Assembly: GCA_021775555.1 (NCBI GenBank)
Contig: JAJFHP010000013.1
Span: 1-33,602 of the forward strand
From: Hyphomicrobiales bacterium
Lineage (GTDB): Bacteria > Pseudomonadota > Alphaproteobacteria > Rhizobiales > Methyloligellaceae
DNA length: 33,602 nt
Direction of reading: 5' to 3'
The translations under genes and the position numbers were made by a program. How positions within the stretch are numbered: position 1 is the stretch's first letter; the number at the start of each line of letters is the position of its first letter. Below the pieces are notes generated by a model. It did no database searches, had not been told where the DNA came from, and saw nothing but the letters and a program-made list of their open reading frames with translations. Shown here one piece after another: positions 7,266-14,406 of the stretch.

Positions 7266-7343
7266 AATGTCTGCTTTCGGGGGTAAAGCGGACATTGTGA
7301 GGGGGCGTTGTTTATGTCTGCTTATGACCCAAAGCAGACGTTT
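7266..7343. repeat. Intergenic double-palindrome repeat, copy 3
   Basis: Module A begins AATGTCTGCTTTCGGGGGTA and ends AAGCGGACATT (7266-7296). Module B begins ATGTCTGCTTATGACCCAAA and ends GCAGACGTTT (7314-7343). This copy is nearly identical in layout to the one at 9232-9308. It lies downstream of the lysR stop codon. Confidence 0.88.
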
Positions 7344-7438
7344 AGGCTCGCCTTACCTTTTTTAAGTTGATGCCCGCTGCGGTTTGGAGCGGTGATTCCG
7401 TTCCGGGTCGGGCGATCAACACCGCGATCGCGCATCGA

Positions 7439-8371
7439 TCAGGCGCTTGGTTTGTGATTGGGCTCACGACCCAGCTTTCGGGCAGCCTCCCCCAATTCGC
7501 GGGCGAGATGATCAAATACGATCCTGATCCTCTTACTGGTTTGCAATTCTCGATGCGCGACAAGCCAGATCGGAAATTCGAGTGAAGGAAGGTTTGGAAG
7601 GACTTTCTCCAGTTTCGGCTCAGGCTCACAGAGAACCTCCGGCAGCATCGAGATGCCATAGCCGGCTTTCAAGAGCTCCCACACAACGACGCCGCTATCG
7701 CTCGTCATTACGAAGTTCTCTGGCCGGAGCGGAATACCTTGGTTTTGTAAGGGGGCCAACAAACGAACCGGATCCGGGTTCCCGACAAAATCATGATCAG
7801 CCACCTCGCGTGGCGTGCGAGGGCGCCCGGCCCGCTCGAGATAGTCGATTGAGGCATAAAGGTTGGCGCGGAAGTCTCCGACATGGCGTGCGGTGAGTTC
7901 CGGTTGCTCTGGGCGGATATGTCGAATTGCGATATCGGCTTCACGCTGCAAGAGGTCTTGAATATCGTTCGAGGAAACAATCCGTACACGAATGCCTGGA
8001 TACTTTCGCCGTAGCGGTGCGAGGATCGACGGCAATGTTCCGGCGGACAAGAGGTCGGTTGCGGTGATTGTCACCTCGCCCGATACATCGAGTGAGTGAC
8101 CTTCAGCAGCCATTGAGATCAATGTCGCCGCTTCTCCCATTGCTCGTACATGGTCAAGGAGATCGCGGCCGGCCTCAGTAAGGGTTGGTCCCCTTACGCT
8201 GCGCTCAAAGAGCGTAATGCCAAGCGAAATTTCCAGCTCGGAAATCTGTCGGCCAACGGTCGGTTGAGTGGATTTAAGCGCCCGAGCTGCACCACTGAAC
8301 GACCCTTCCTCGACAGTTGCGAGGAATGTGCGCACCCGGTTCCAGTCAAATGAAATCGCCTGCCAGTTCAT
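7439..8371 (-). CDS. LysR-family transcriptional regulator
   Basis: This 310-residue regulator has the N-terminal winged helix-turn-helix of the LysR family at about residues 9-68, with the signature TFLATVEEGSFSGAARALKS and then QISELEISLGITLFERS. A linker helix and a type-2 periplasmic-binding-like effector domain follow (about 95-300). The gene is transcribed divergently from the DUF2306 membrane gene, the classical arrangement for a LysR protein and its target. A palindrome with a T-N11-A core lies 8-24 bases upstream of its start. No clear ribosome binding site precedes the ATG at 8371. The effector is unknown. Confidence 0.92.
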   Translation of the reverse strand: MNWQAISFDWNRVRTFLATVEEGSFSGAARALKSTQPTVGRQISELEISLGITLFERSVRGPTLTEAGRDLLDHVRAMGEAATLISMAAEGHSLDVSGEVTITATDLLSAGTLPSILAPLRRKYPGIRVRIVSSNDIQDLLQREADIAIRHIRPEQPELTARHVGDFRANLYASIDYLERAGRPRTPREVADHDFVGNPDPVRLLAPLQNQGIPLRPENFVMTSDSGVVVWELLKAGYGISMLPEVLCEPEPKLEKVLPNLPSLEFPIWLVAHRELQTSKRIRIVFDHLARELGEAARKLGREPNHKPSA

Positions 8372-8378
8372 GCATGCA

Positions 8379-8395
8379 CGTATAGCAAGTGTACG
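8379..8395. promoter_or_regulatory. Candidate LysR box (T-N11-A) between divergent genes
   Basis: CGTA-N9-TACG forms a 17-bp palindrome whose inner bases give T-N11-A, the minimal LysR-type recognition motif. It lies only eight bases upstream of the lysR start and 53-98 bases from the possible DUF2306 starts, where binding could repress lysR and act on the divergent gene. Confidence 0.5.
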
Positions 8396-8447
8396 AATTT
8401 CGGCAATCCACTTTGCCTAAGCGCATGACTATATCGCTTCTGACGCG

Positions 8448-9158
8448 GTGAGACGCACAACAACTTCCGCCTTTTCGGCGCGACGCATAGAAATGAAGGG
8501 GCGCAAATTGAGAACCATCAGTAGCCGCGAATGGATGTTCCTCGCCATAGCCCTCATCTACTCTTTCGTGCCGATTTTTGGTGGACTATTCCGTATCGCA
8601 GAGCTTTTGGGCGGCGATGCGATTTTGCCGGCAAACTCGCGCGCATTGGCATATCCCATGCCGATCGCTGTGCATGTCCTGAGCAGTTTCGTGTTTTGCA
8701 TTTTGGGCGCGTTGCAATTCTTGCCGAGCGTGAGACGCTACCATCTGGGCCTGCATCGCATGATGGGTCGTGTGGTGGCTGTGGCGGGTTGCATGAGCGC
8801 GATGACGGGGCTTTGGATGACCCACTTCTTTGCGTTTCCAGAGGAACTTCAGGGAACTCTGCTCTATTGGGTGCGGATCGTCTTGAGCTTGGCCATGGCT
8901 GGCCTGATCATCTGGGCCGTCATTGCAATTAGGTCACGAAGTATCCAAGGACACGCTTCGGCGATGCTCCGCGCCTACGCTATTGCTCAGGGGGCTTCCA
9001 CACAGGCGTTCCTTGGTATCGGCTGGATTATTGCCATCGGGGCAGAACCACAGGGACTGTTGCGGGACGTGATCATGGTCTCGGCTTGGGGACTGAATAT
9101 TCTCGTTGCAGAATTCTTGATCAGCAAAATGTTTGCGCCACGAACGATTGCAACTTGA
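8448..9158 (+). CDS. DUF2306-type integral membrane protein
   Basis: The protein is predicted to have seven or so membrane helices and matches the DUF2306 family of uncharacterised bacterial membrane proteins. A family-like landmark is the HVLSSFVFCILGALQFLPSV helix, followed by the RRYHLGLHRMMGRV loop with several conserved His and Arg residues. A later segment, RAYAIAQGASTQAF, also fits. The GTG at 8448 gives 236 residues. The ATG at 8493, 221 residues starting MKGRKLRTISSREWMF, fits the topology as well, and neither start has a good ribosome binding site. It is the likely regulatory target of the divergent LysR protein. The function of the family is unknown. Confidence 0.8.
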   Translation: MRRTTTSAFSARRIEMKGRKLRTISSREWMFLAIALIYSFVPIFGGLFRIAELLGGDAILPANSRALAYPMPIAVHVLSSFVFCILGALQFLPSVRRYHLGLHRMMGRVVAVAGCMSAMTGLWMTHFFAFPEELQGTLLYWVRIVLSLAMAGLIIWAVIAIRSRSIQGHASAMLRAYAIAQGASTQAFLGIGWIIAIGAEPQGLLRDVIMVSAWGLNILVAEFLISKMFAPRTIAT

Positions 9159-9231
9159 GGGTGGTGGCGCAGGCAAGGTTCTGCATTCTTCTGAAATTGG
9201 CACAAAGCGGACTCTATTTACGACCTCGCCG

Positions 9232-9308
9232 AATGTCTGCTTTCGGGGGTAAAGCGGACATTGTGAGGATGCGTGACTTTCGTCTGCTTATGACCCGAAG
9301 CGGACATT
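9232..9308. repeat. Intergenic double-palindrome repeat, copy 4
   Basis: Module A (AATGTCTGCTTTCGGGGGTA and onward, 9232-9262) is followed by module B, which ends GAAGCGGACATT at 9308. It has the same order and orientation as copy 3. A short extra fragment, CACAAAGCGGACT, lies just before it near 9201-9213. It sits between the convergent DUF2306 gene and a small hypothetical gene. Confidence 0.88.
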
Positions 9309-9347
9309 ACCTGACAATGCCCTCGTCACCGCTGCCGCCAAAGGCGA

Positions 9348-9623
9348 TCATCTATCATCTATCATCGTCAAAGCGGCTTTTCGATCGCCCGACTTCAGCT
9401 TGAGAAACATGGTACGGGCAGCTTTGATATCTCTTTCGGTGCCGCTCTCGGCTGCTGCCTTGAGGGCCATGGTTGTTGGATGATCTGCGCCACAGATGAA
9501 AACCAAGGCATTCGCCAGGCGTCCCAAATTTTCGCGATCGATTAATTTTTCGTCCATTTTTGATCCAAACCTAAGGGTGGATGTTTCCTCTTGCCCTAGC
9601 TTTCGACCCTCGGACTTCGGCAT
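9348..9623 (-). CDS. Small hypothetical protein
   Basis: This 91-residue frame encodes a soluble, helix-rich protein without Cys clusters, membrane segments or a signal peptide. An internal ATG at 9557 would give 69 residues starting MDEKLIDRENLGRLANALVF, and this may be the true start because the folded-looking part begins there. No strong ribosome binding site helps to choose. The segment LANALVFICGADHPTTMALK has the composition of a real protein, but I recognise no family. It could still be a chance frame. Confidence 0.45.
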   Translation of the reverse strand: MPKSEGRKLGQEETSTLRFGSKMDEKLIDRENLGRLANALVFICGADHPTTMALKAAAESGTERDIKAARTMFLKLKSGDRKAALTMIDDR

Positions 9624-9770
9624 ATCAAACAGTGACAGACGAGAAGAGCATTGTCATCTTAAGTGGCGGCCGTGTTCTCTTATGAGATCCTGAACGAAAA
9701 GCCTAAATCTGTTGCTTTTGCCAAAACCACCTTCTCTCACCATGTCTGCTCTTGGGGGTGTGGGATGAGT

Positions 9771-9803
9771 GAAAAAGAAAATCCCTGCCAGAACGTGGCA
9801 GGG
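9771..9803 (-). terminator. Rho-independent terminator downstream of the 127-residue gene
   Basis: CCCTGCCA (9783-9790) and TGGCAGGG (9796-9803) form a perfect 8-bp stem with a 5-base loop. Read on the minus strand the hairpin is followed by ATTTTCTTTTTC, a good U-tract. It lies 25 bp after the stop of the minus-strand gene ending at 9829. Confidence 0.85.
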
Positions 9804-9828
9804 AGATACTAAGGGTAAGTTACGGACG

Positions 9829-10212
9829 CTACTTAGGGACTGGGAGTTCGGCGAGGATCTTTGAAAGCGCTTGGGCGCAGGCATCGGCCACTGGTCCATT
9901 AGGTGACTTTGAACCCGGCGGCGTTGCATATCCAGCTTTCTCAATCAGACCGTCACGGCTCCACGCGCTTTCCTTGCTGAAAGCGTCGCGCTGTTCGGCC
10001 GTAGCGTTAGCGTTGTACCGCTCGACGCATATCGGCGCATATGCGGTTACGACTGCGGCTGTTGTACGCTCGGCGGCCATTTTCTCGGCAGTACTGCCGA
10101 GGGTCCATCCGCCCCAACTGAAGCCGATGGCTATGGTAGCGACGGCGCCAACGATTGCACCTTGGAGGAGACGCGTGCCCGACTCGCCATCGAACATTTC
10201 TGGCATGTTCAT
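9829..10212 (-). CDS. Conserved hypothetical single-pass membrane protein
   Basis: This 127-residue protein has one N-terminal membrane helix (about residues 14-33, LLQGAIVGAVATIAIGFSWG) followed by GWTLGSTAEKMAAERTTAAV and a C-terminal soluble part. Two cysteines, at about residues 62 and 112, may form a periplasmic disulphide. I have the impression that similar small proteins, with a glycine-rich helix followed by a TAEKMA-type segment, are common in alphaproteobacteria, but I know no function. It is a single-gene unit, bounded downstream by a good terminator and upstream by an AT-rich promoter region with two palindromes. Confidence 0.75.
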   Translation of the reverse strand: MNMPEMFDGESGTRLLQGAIVGAVATIAIGFSWGGWTLGSTAEKMAAERTTAAVVTAYAPICVERYNANATAEQRDAFSKESAWSRDGLIEKAGYATPPGSKSPNGPVADACAQALSKILAELPVPK

Positions 10213-10231
10213 GATGTTATCTTTCTTGTAT

Positions 10232-10253
10232 ATGGGAGGAAAATTCCTCCCAT
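10232..10253. promoter_or_regulatory. Inverted repeat upstream of the 127-residue gene
   Basis: ATGGGAGG (10232-10239) pairs with CCTCCCAT (10246-10253) around a 6-base AT loop. It lies 20 bases before the start codon. It could be an operator or a leader hairpin; on the minus strand it contains a GGGAGGA tract, but too far from the ATG to act as its ribosome binding site. Confidence 0.4.
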
Positions 10254-10325
10254 CTATAATAAATATATCACAAAAAGCATGAAAAAAGATATTTTAAATA
10301 TAGAATATTGCATCATTAATACTTG

Positions 10326-10343
10326 ATATAACTATTGTTATAT
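10326..10343. promoter_or_regulatory. AT-rich palindrome in the 10.2-10.4 kb intergenic region
   Basis: ATATAAC-TATT-GTTATAT is a perfect inverted repeat of 7-bp arms within a strongly AT-rich stretch. It is placed like an operator upstream of the minus-strand 127-residue gene, or upstream of whatever is transcribed rightwards. The binding protein is unknown. Confidence 0.35.
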
Positions 10344-10568
10344 ACATGTATTATTTATTGGATGACGCATGGAACGTTATTGTACAAGTCTATAAACCAC
10401 GAGAATTATGAACGCATGGCACCAGATAACGGGTTCGTTGCTTCGGAGTTACACCGTCTGAAAGCTCAAAAAGCAAACAGCCGTCCCACAAGGGCGATAA
10501 CTGCTCAAATCGAGGCCAACGGATTAGAAACGTACGAACAGATCGACCAAGAGAGGCCTATCGCGTAG
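10335..10568 (+). CDS. Doubtful small ORF
   Basis: The frame starts with TTG inside an AT-rich palindrome, so the N-terminal part is unlikely to be translated. Internal ATGs at 10362 and 10416 would give shorter proteins; the last would start MAPDNGFVASELHRLKAQKA (50 residues). The C-terminal part is charged and helix-prone and looks more protein-like. No ribosome binding site is evident before any start. It is recorded because it is the only plus-strand candidate between the two minus-strand units. Confidence 0.25.
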   Translation: MLYTCIIYWMTHGTLLYKSINHENYERMAPDNGFVASELHRLKAQKANSRPTRAITAQIEANGLETYEQIDQERPIA

Positions 10569-10588
10569 ATGGAGTTGGCAAAAGCCCC

Positions 10589-11752
10589 TTAACTTGCTCG
10601 TTGTGGTTCCGGCGAGCTTGGCGAGGCCTCAAGGCTGAAGTGGGCGTTTCCTTCAGCGGGCAGCTTGGCAACCACGGGAATATCGCCGCAGTTGTCCCTC
10701 GTCACCTTGGCGACGAAGGGGGATGTCATGGCGCGCATCAGAGCGCTGTAGTTTAACTGAAATGTGATCTCTGTCCCGACGCGAAGGTGGCGGCCGCCAC
10801 AATCCGCAATAAGGTGGTCGCTGCTGGCTCCGAGGAGCTCAATTCCGTCACCGGAGCTTAGGCCGTCTGGATCCGTATCCTGACGGCCAAGTGCAAATAT
10901 CGCCTGTTCTGTGTCGCCGCGGCCGGCGGCTGGTGGCGTAGGCCCGAACGCGGATTGCCCGATTTCCCCCCAAGGCTGGGACGGTTTGACTTTAGACTCA
11001 ATGACCTCGGCCACGAGCGTGATGGCGTCTGTGTGCAGACCGTCGATCGCTTGGCGGTGAAGCGGTTCGCGACCAAGCAGAAGCGCTTCGCCCAGGCGTA
11101 GATCATTGATCCTCCCGGTTTCCTCACCTCCGAGGACCCACGGGATGTTCGCGGAATTGCCTCCCGACACGATTGCCAGCGTGAGACCAAAGATGCCTTC
11201 GATGGAAACTGCTATCGCCGAGAGTTCGGCCATGTTCCTGGCATCGGGCTTCACACCGCTCCGACAGGCCAGGTTGGTCGCAATACCCCTGAGTTCAATG
11301 TTGGGAAACTGAAGCGTCTCGCGCACGGTACTTTCGATGTCGCATGGCATGATGCCTTCGCGCAGGTCTCCCAGTTCGACCATAAGCACGACCGCGTGGG
11401 TCGTCCCAGCTTTTTGCGCGGCAGCTGAAAGTGCTCCGATGACCTCAACTTCGGTGTTGAAGCTCACATCCGCGTTCAGCACGACGCGTTCCACCTGGCT
11501 GAGCATCGGACAGCGGATGAGGGTCATCGGCGCCGAGATTTTCGCGCGGCGCATTGCTTCGATGTTTTCGATGCGGGAGTCGCCAAGGGCAATCGCCCCT
11601 CCGCTGAGCATAGCACGTGCAATTTCGGGAGAGCCAAGGGAGGCTTTCGTTACGCCGGTGACCGAGATATTGCGGCGGGCGAGACGTTCGACCAGCGTTC
11701 GCGTGTTTTGCTCGATTTTGCCGAGGTCAATTTCCAGCCGCGGCGTGCTCAT
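10589..11752 (-). CDS. Alanine/ornithine-racemase-type PLP-dependent enzyme
   Basis: This 387-residue cytoplasmic enzyme has the fold-type III PLP barrel of the alanine racemase N-terminal family, in the branch annotated as alanine/ornithine racemase. The Schiff-base lysine is probably K36 in SVTGVTKASLGSP. The segments RLEIDLGKIEQNTRTLVERL (start of the barrel), VELGDLREGIMP and VSGGNSANIPWVL are typical of this branch. A C-terminal beta domain follows, roughly 230-370. Its ATG overlaps the stop of the upstream DUF1611 gene by four bases (ATGA), so the two are translationally coupled. It probably racemises or epimerises an amino acid or an N-acylated amino acid, but the substrate is not determined. 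Confidence 0.88.
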   Translation of the reverse strand: MSTPRLEIDLGKIEQNTRTLVERLARRNISVTGVTKASLGSPEIARAMLSGGAIALGDSRIENIEAMRRAKISAPMTLIRCPMLSQVERVVLNADVSFNTEVEVIGALSAAAQKAGTTHAVVLMVELGDLREGIMPCDIESTVRETLQFPNIELRGIATNLACRSGVKPDARNMAELSAIAVSIEGIFGLTLAIVSGGNSANIPWVLGGEETGRINDLRLGEALLLGREPLHRQAIDGLHTDAITLVAEVIESKVKPSQPWGEIGQSAFGPTPPAAGRGDTEQAIFALGRQDTDPDGLSSGDGIELLGASSDHLIADCGGRHLRVGTEITFQLNYSALMRAMTSPFVAKVTRDNCGDIPVVAKLPAEGNAHFSLEASPSSPEPQRAS

Positions 11753-12948
11753 TGTATGCGGGCGATAAGCTTTTCCCTGAGTTTGGGGAATGCCGAGATA
11801 ACCATCTCGACAAGGTGTTCGGGTGACCGTGTCAGCGCATCAGTGGCCGGAATGCCGAGGTCTGCCTCATACTTCTTGATGGAGGTGCTGACCTCCGCCT
11901 CCGTCATGCGTTCATGATTGATCGTGAGGCCGATGACTTTGGTGTCGGCAAAAGTCTGAATCAGATTGATCTCGCTGGCGGGCGTCGGCATTGCCGTCTG
12001 GTCAAAGTCGCCAAGATTGATCCGTCCTGGTGCGTGCTGCAGAATGACGCCATCTGGACGAGCACCTCGCAGAATAAAAGTCGACGTCAGGTAGGCGGGG
12101 TGGCTCAGCGCGCCCTGCCCCTCGATTATGATGACGTCAGGGCTCTCTCCCTCGAATGCCTCGACGACGGTGGCCTCCATCTCGCCTGAGCAGAATTGCG
12201 ACGGAATGGCATCGAGCGCGATGCCGTAGCGTGCGCCCTGAATCAGGCCCGTCTGGCCGGTACCGACCATGACGGCTTTCACGCCGCGATCATTGAGGGC
12301 ACGTGTCAGGATGGTGGCGGTGGTGCGCTTGCCGATGGCGCCGTCCGTGCCGAGCACCGCGATCCGAGGGCAGGTTACTTCGGCGATGCGGCCGCAAAAC
12401 ATCCGCAGTTCTTTTTTGTCGCGAGGTCTCCGAACATCGAGAATTTGTACGCAGTTCGCCCTGGCTGCTGCGGCAAACTCCGTGTCGTCGTTCAGGAACT
12501 CGTGGAGCCCATTCACGATATTCATACCGTAACCCATGGCTTCAAGCACAACGCCGCGCTCATGGCTTGTCAGCATGCCGCTCAGGGGCGCCATCCCGAT
12601 GATGAAGTAGTCAGGTGTACAACCGGCCTGCGTAAAGGTGTCGGCAAGATTCTGACAGATTGGGATCGCATTCGGTATACCGTCGAGCACCACACCAGAA
12701 TCCAGCCCGGCTTTCGCACTGTCGATGACGGCAACGATCTCATACTTCTCCGAATGACGGACAAGTCCGTTGGCAGTCTTGCCATCTGGAGCTCCAAAGT
12801 TCTTCTCGCAATAGACGACAGCGGTTTGGGTGCGCACCTCCGGTTCACGTGACGGCGCCTCCCCAAACATTGCAGATTCTTTATTGATCGCAGGGGTGTG
12901 ATCAACGTGGACTGTGATTGAGTCCATGGCGAGCGGGACTGTGGACAT
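11749..12948 (-). CDS. DUF1611 P-loop protein, related to the D-glutamate N-acetyltransferase DgcN
   Basis: The protein belongs to DUF1611, a BioD-like P-loop family that includes DgcN, reported as an N-acetyltransferase of D-glutamate. The Rossmann-like N-terminal half (about residues 40-190) contains TAVVYCEKNFGAPDGKTANG and GLHEFLNDDTEFAAAA. The P-loop reads GTDGAIGKRTT at 200-210, where the position that I recall as Cys or another small residue is Gly. The C-terminal half contains VGTGQTGLIQGARYG and IIIEGQGALSHPAYL. The TTG at 12972 is rejected in favour of the ATG at 12948, which has AAGGAG six bases upstream and gives 399 residues. It is the first gene of an operon with the PLP racemase. 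Amino-acid acylation followed by epimerisation is a reasonable hypothesis; direct evidence of substrate is absent. Confidence 0.88.
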   Translation of the reverse strand: MSTVPLAMDSITVHVDHTPAINKESAMFGEAPSREPEVRTQTAVVYCEKNFGAPDGKTANGLVRHSEKYEIVAVIDSAKAGLDSGVVLDGIPNAIPICQNLADTFTQAGCTPDYFIIGMAPLSGMLTSHERGVVLEAMGYGMNIVNGLHEFLNDDTEFAAAARANCVQILDVRRPRDKKELRMFCGRIAEVTCPRIAVLGTDGAIGKRTTATILTRALNDRGVKAVMVGTGQTGLIQGARYGIALDAIPSQFCSGEMEATVVEAFEGESPDVIIIEGQGALSHPAYLTSTFILRGARPDGVILQHAPGRINLGDFDQTAMPTPASEINLIQTFADTKVIGLTINHERMTEAEVSTSIKKYEADLGIPATDALTRSPEHLVEMVISAFPKLREKLIARIQ

Positions 12949-13089
12949 TGATGCTCCTTGGGTGCGGTTCAAAGTGGTCGGTAGTAACGATTCAACGCCA
13001 GCGGCTTGGCGGCGGAAAGCCTATGAGGGGCCGTGCGCGGAACTGCACAGCTCGGAGTTGCCACTGCATCGTACGATTCGGAAAAATCG

Positions 13090-13340
13090 ATCGAACTGAT
13101 CAATTTATGTATATAATGCTGAATGATTAATATTCTTATATTATTTATTGAAAAATTTCTAATTTGTCAATTGATAATCACCATTTTCAATGAATATAAG
13201 ACCGACTATAAATGAAGTTATTTATTCGATATTTAAACTAACTGCAGAATTGATGCTTGTGTAATAGTATATATTTTTCATAGTTGTATTAAATATAGGT
13301 CTATATATATCGTTCACTCTTTTTTACTATCTTGATGTCT
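13090..13340. other. Very AT-rich non-coding region upstream of the DUF1611 operon
   Basis: About 250 bp are strongly A+T-rich, unlike the surrounding coding DNA. They contain many short palindromes (for example TCAATTGA near 13169) and runs such as ATATATAT. A 12-base string, TATTATTTATTG, also occurs near 10349 on the far side of the operon, but this may be chance given the composition. The region probably holds the operon promoter and may mark a transferred segment or a nucleoid-protein binding site. The stretch 12949-13089, immediately upstream of the gene, has ordinary composition and no recognisable element. Confidence 0.55.
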
Positions 13341-13451
13341 ATACGTGACTTTTCCGCACATGACCGCACAAGCAGCTGCCAATGATCATATCGTCTGGCG
13401 TGTCACACTCTTTCTGATGATCTCAAACAAAACCAAGTGCCGTGAAGGTTC

Positions 13452-13530
13452 GCATTTCCGCTTTAGGCACAAAGCAGACATTCCAGCCTATGCGGATTTA
13501 TGTCCGCTTTCGGGGGTAAAGCGGACATTC
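13452..13530. repeat. Intergenic double-palindrome repeat, copy 5
   Basis: A module with a CATTTCCGCTTTAGGCACAA start (13452-13482) is followed by a well-preserved module starting ATGTCCGCTTTCGGGGGTAA and ending GCGGACATT (13500-13529). The second module matches module A of copies 3 and 4. Confidence 0.85.
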
Positions 13531-13551
13531 CCTGACCTCTATCCATCTGCA

Positions 13552-13576
13552 GCCCGGCAATAAACTCATGCCGGGC
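13552..13576. repeat. Perfect 8-bp inverted repeat
   Basis: GCCCGGCA (13552-13559) and TGCCGGGC (13569-13576) form a perfect stem with a 9-base loop. No U-tract follows on either strand, so it is not a standard terminator. It lies 22 bp after repeat copy 5. The rest of the stretch up to 13767 shows no gene. Confidence 0.5.
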
Positions 13577-13767
13577 GGGATGACGATCTCAATCTCACCT
13601 CCATCATCGCCCCTTGCTCACAACGCGCGAAGGGAATAGCAGTGGCCCCATGGTTAGCGAGAGTGAACAGCCACCGGACCGATCACTCGCCGCGGTGTGG
13701 CTGAACCTCCCGGCCACCAGCCGAGGGATCGCACAAATCCGATCAGATGATCTCCCGACTAGAAATA

Positions 13768-14406
13768 TCAGGACAGATGGCGGTTCTTCCTCGCTATCAA
13801 AACAAGTGCCAACGCTCCCGCCAGGAGCAGGGTCACATCTTCGGGCGCGTCCAGCAGCCACACCGCGCTCGCGCCGATGAGCGACCAAAGGAGCGGAATG
13901 ACAATGAGCCCATAAGGCACACGCTTTTCCGCCAGCAGCAGCATGCCAAGGGTGAAAATCACCGTCGGGCCCGGCGCGACGCCGAACATGGCCGCCTGCG
14001 GCCAGCCGTGGCCTGCGAGTGCGCCAAACAGCGGATAGATGACAATCGCCAACACCATCAGCGCCGCTCCGGCCCGGCCCGCCCCGTCGTTGCGGAAGGA
14101 GAAGGCCACACCGCCCCTGATGACGAGACGCCATGCGAGCAGGAGTGCCTCGACCAAGAATAACGCTGCGAACAGGGGAGCAGCGAAGTTGATAGTGGCG
14201 AAGGTGAGCCAGTGATAGACGACACCGTTCCACAGCCAAAGGGACGCGAGTATGGCACCGATGATCCTGCCGCTTGAGTCCGTCGGCCTGAAGGCAAGGG
14301 CCAGCGCCAGTAACCCCAGCGCGTAAGCAATAATCTGCGCCGGCCAGATCGCCAGATTGTAGTCCTCGAACTGCGCGAAGAAGACTTCCGGTGTGAAGGG
14401 CAGCAT
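13768..14406 (-). CDS. DUF6064-type integral membrane protein
   Basis: This 212-residue protein is almost entirely hydrophobic, with about six membrane helices. It starts MLPFTPEVFFAQFEDYNLAI, a motif I associate with DUF6064, whose function is unknown. Its ATG shares one base with the stop of the upstream aldo/keto reductase (TGATG), so translation is coupled. The C-terminal helix is followed by a short basic tail. The partnership with a Tat-exported reductase suggests a membrane component for an envelope process, but no biochemical role can be given. Confidence 0.8.
   Translation of the reverse strand: MLPFTPEVFFAQFEDYNLAIWPAQIIAYALGLLALALAFRPTDSSGRIIGAILASLWLWNGVVYHWLTFATINFAAPLFAALFLVEALLLAWRLVIRGGVAFSFRNDGAGRAGAALMVLAIVIYPLFGALAGHGWPQAAMFGVAPGPTVIFTLGMLLLAEKRVPYGLIVIPLLWSLIGASAVWLLDAPEDVTLLLAGALALVLIARKNRHLS

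Larger units (their letters stand above)
6690..7438. other. Long non-coding region with scattered repeats
   Basis: No reading frame of about 750 bp here looks like a gene. It contains a short perfect hairpin, GTCCCGC-GAG-GCGGGAC (6802-6818), and a GGGGG/CCCCC inverted pair near 7021-7038 followed by CCCGGG steps. It also holds two imperfect direct repeats sharing GCTCAAGTAGCC at about 6971 and 7110, and repeat copy 3 (7266-7343). Several medium ORFs cross it but look like repeat-derived noise, low in complexity and rich in Arg and Pro. Confidence 0.6.

Noticed and set aside
7113-7295. A minus-strand ORF of 60 residues beginning MSALPPKADIAK
   Set aside because: The opening peptide is the translated repeat module; the rest is unlike any protein.
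9739-9770. A sixth copy of the palindromic repeat (ATGTCTGCTCTTGGGGGTGT)
   Set aside because: Only the left arm resembles module A and the right arm is missing, so chance or a heavily decayed copy cannot be told apart.
13552-13576. The GCCCGGCA/TGCCGGGC hairpin as a terminator
   Set aside because: There is no U-tract on either strand, so it is listed only as an inverted repeat.
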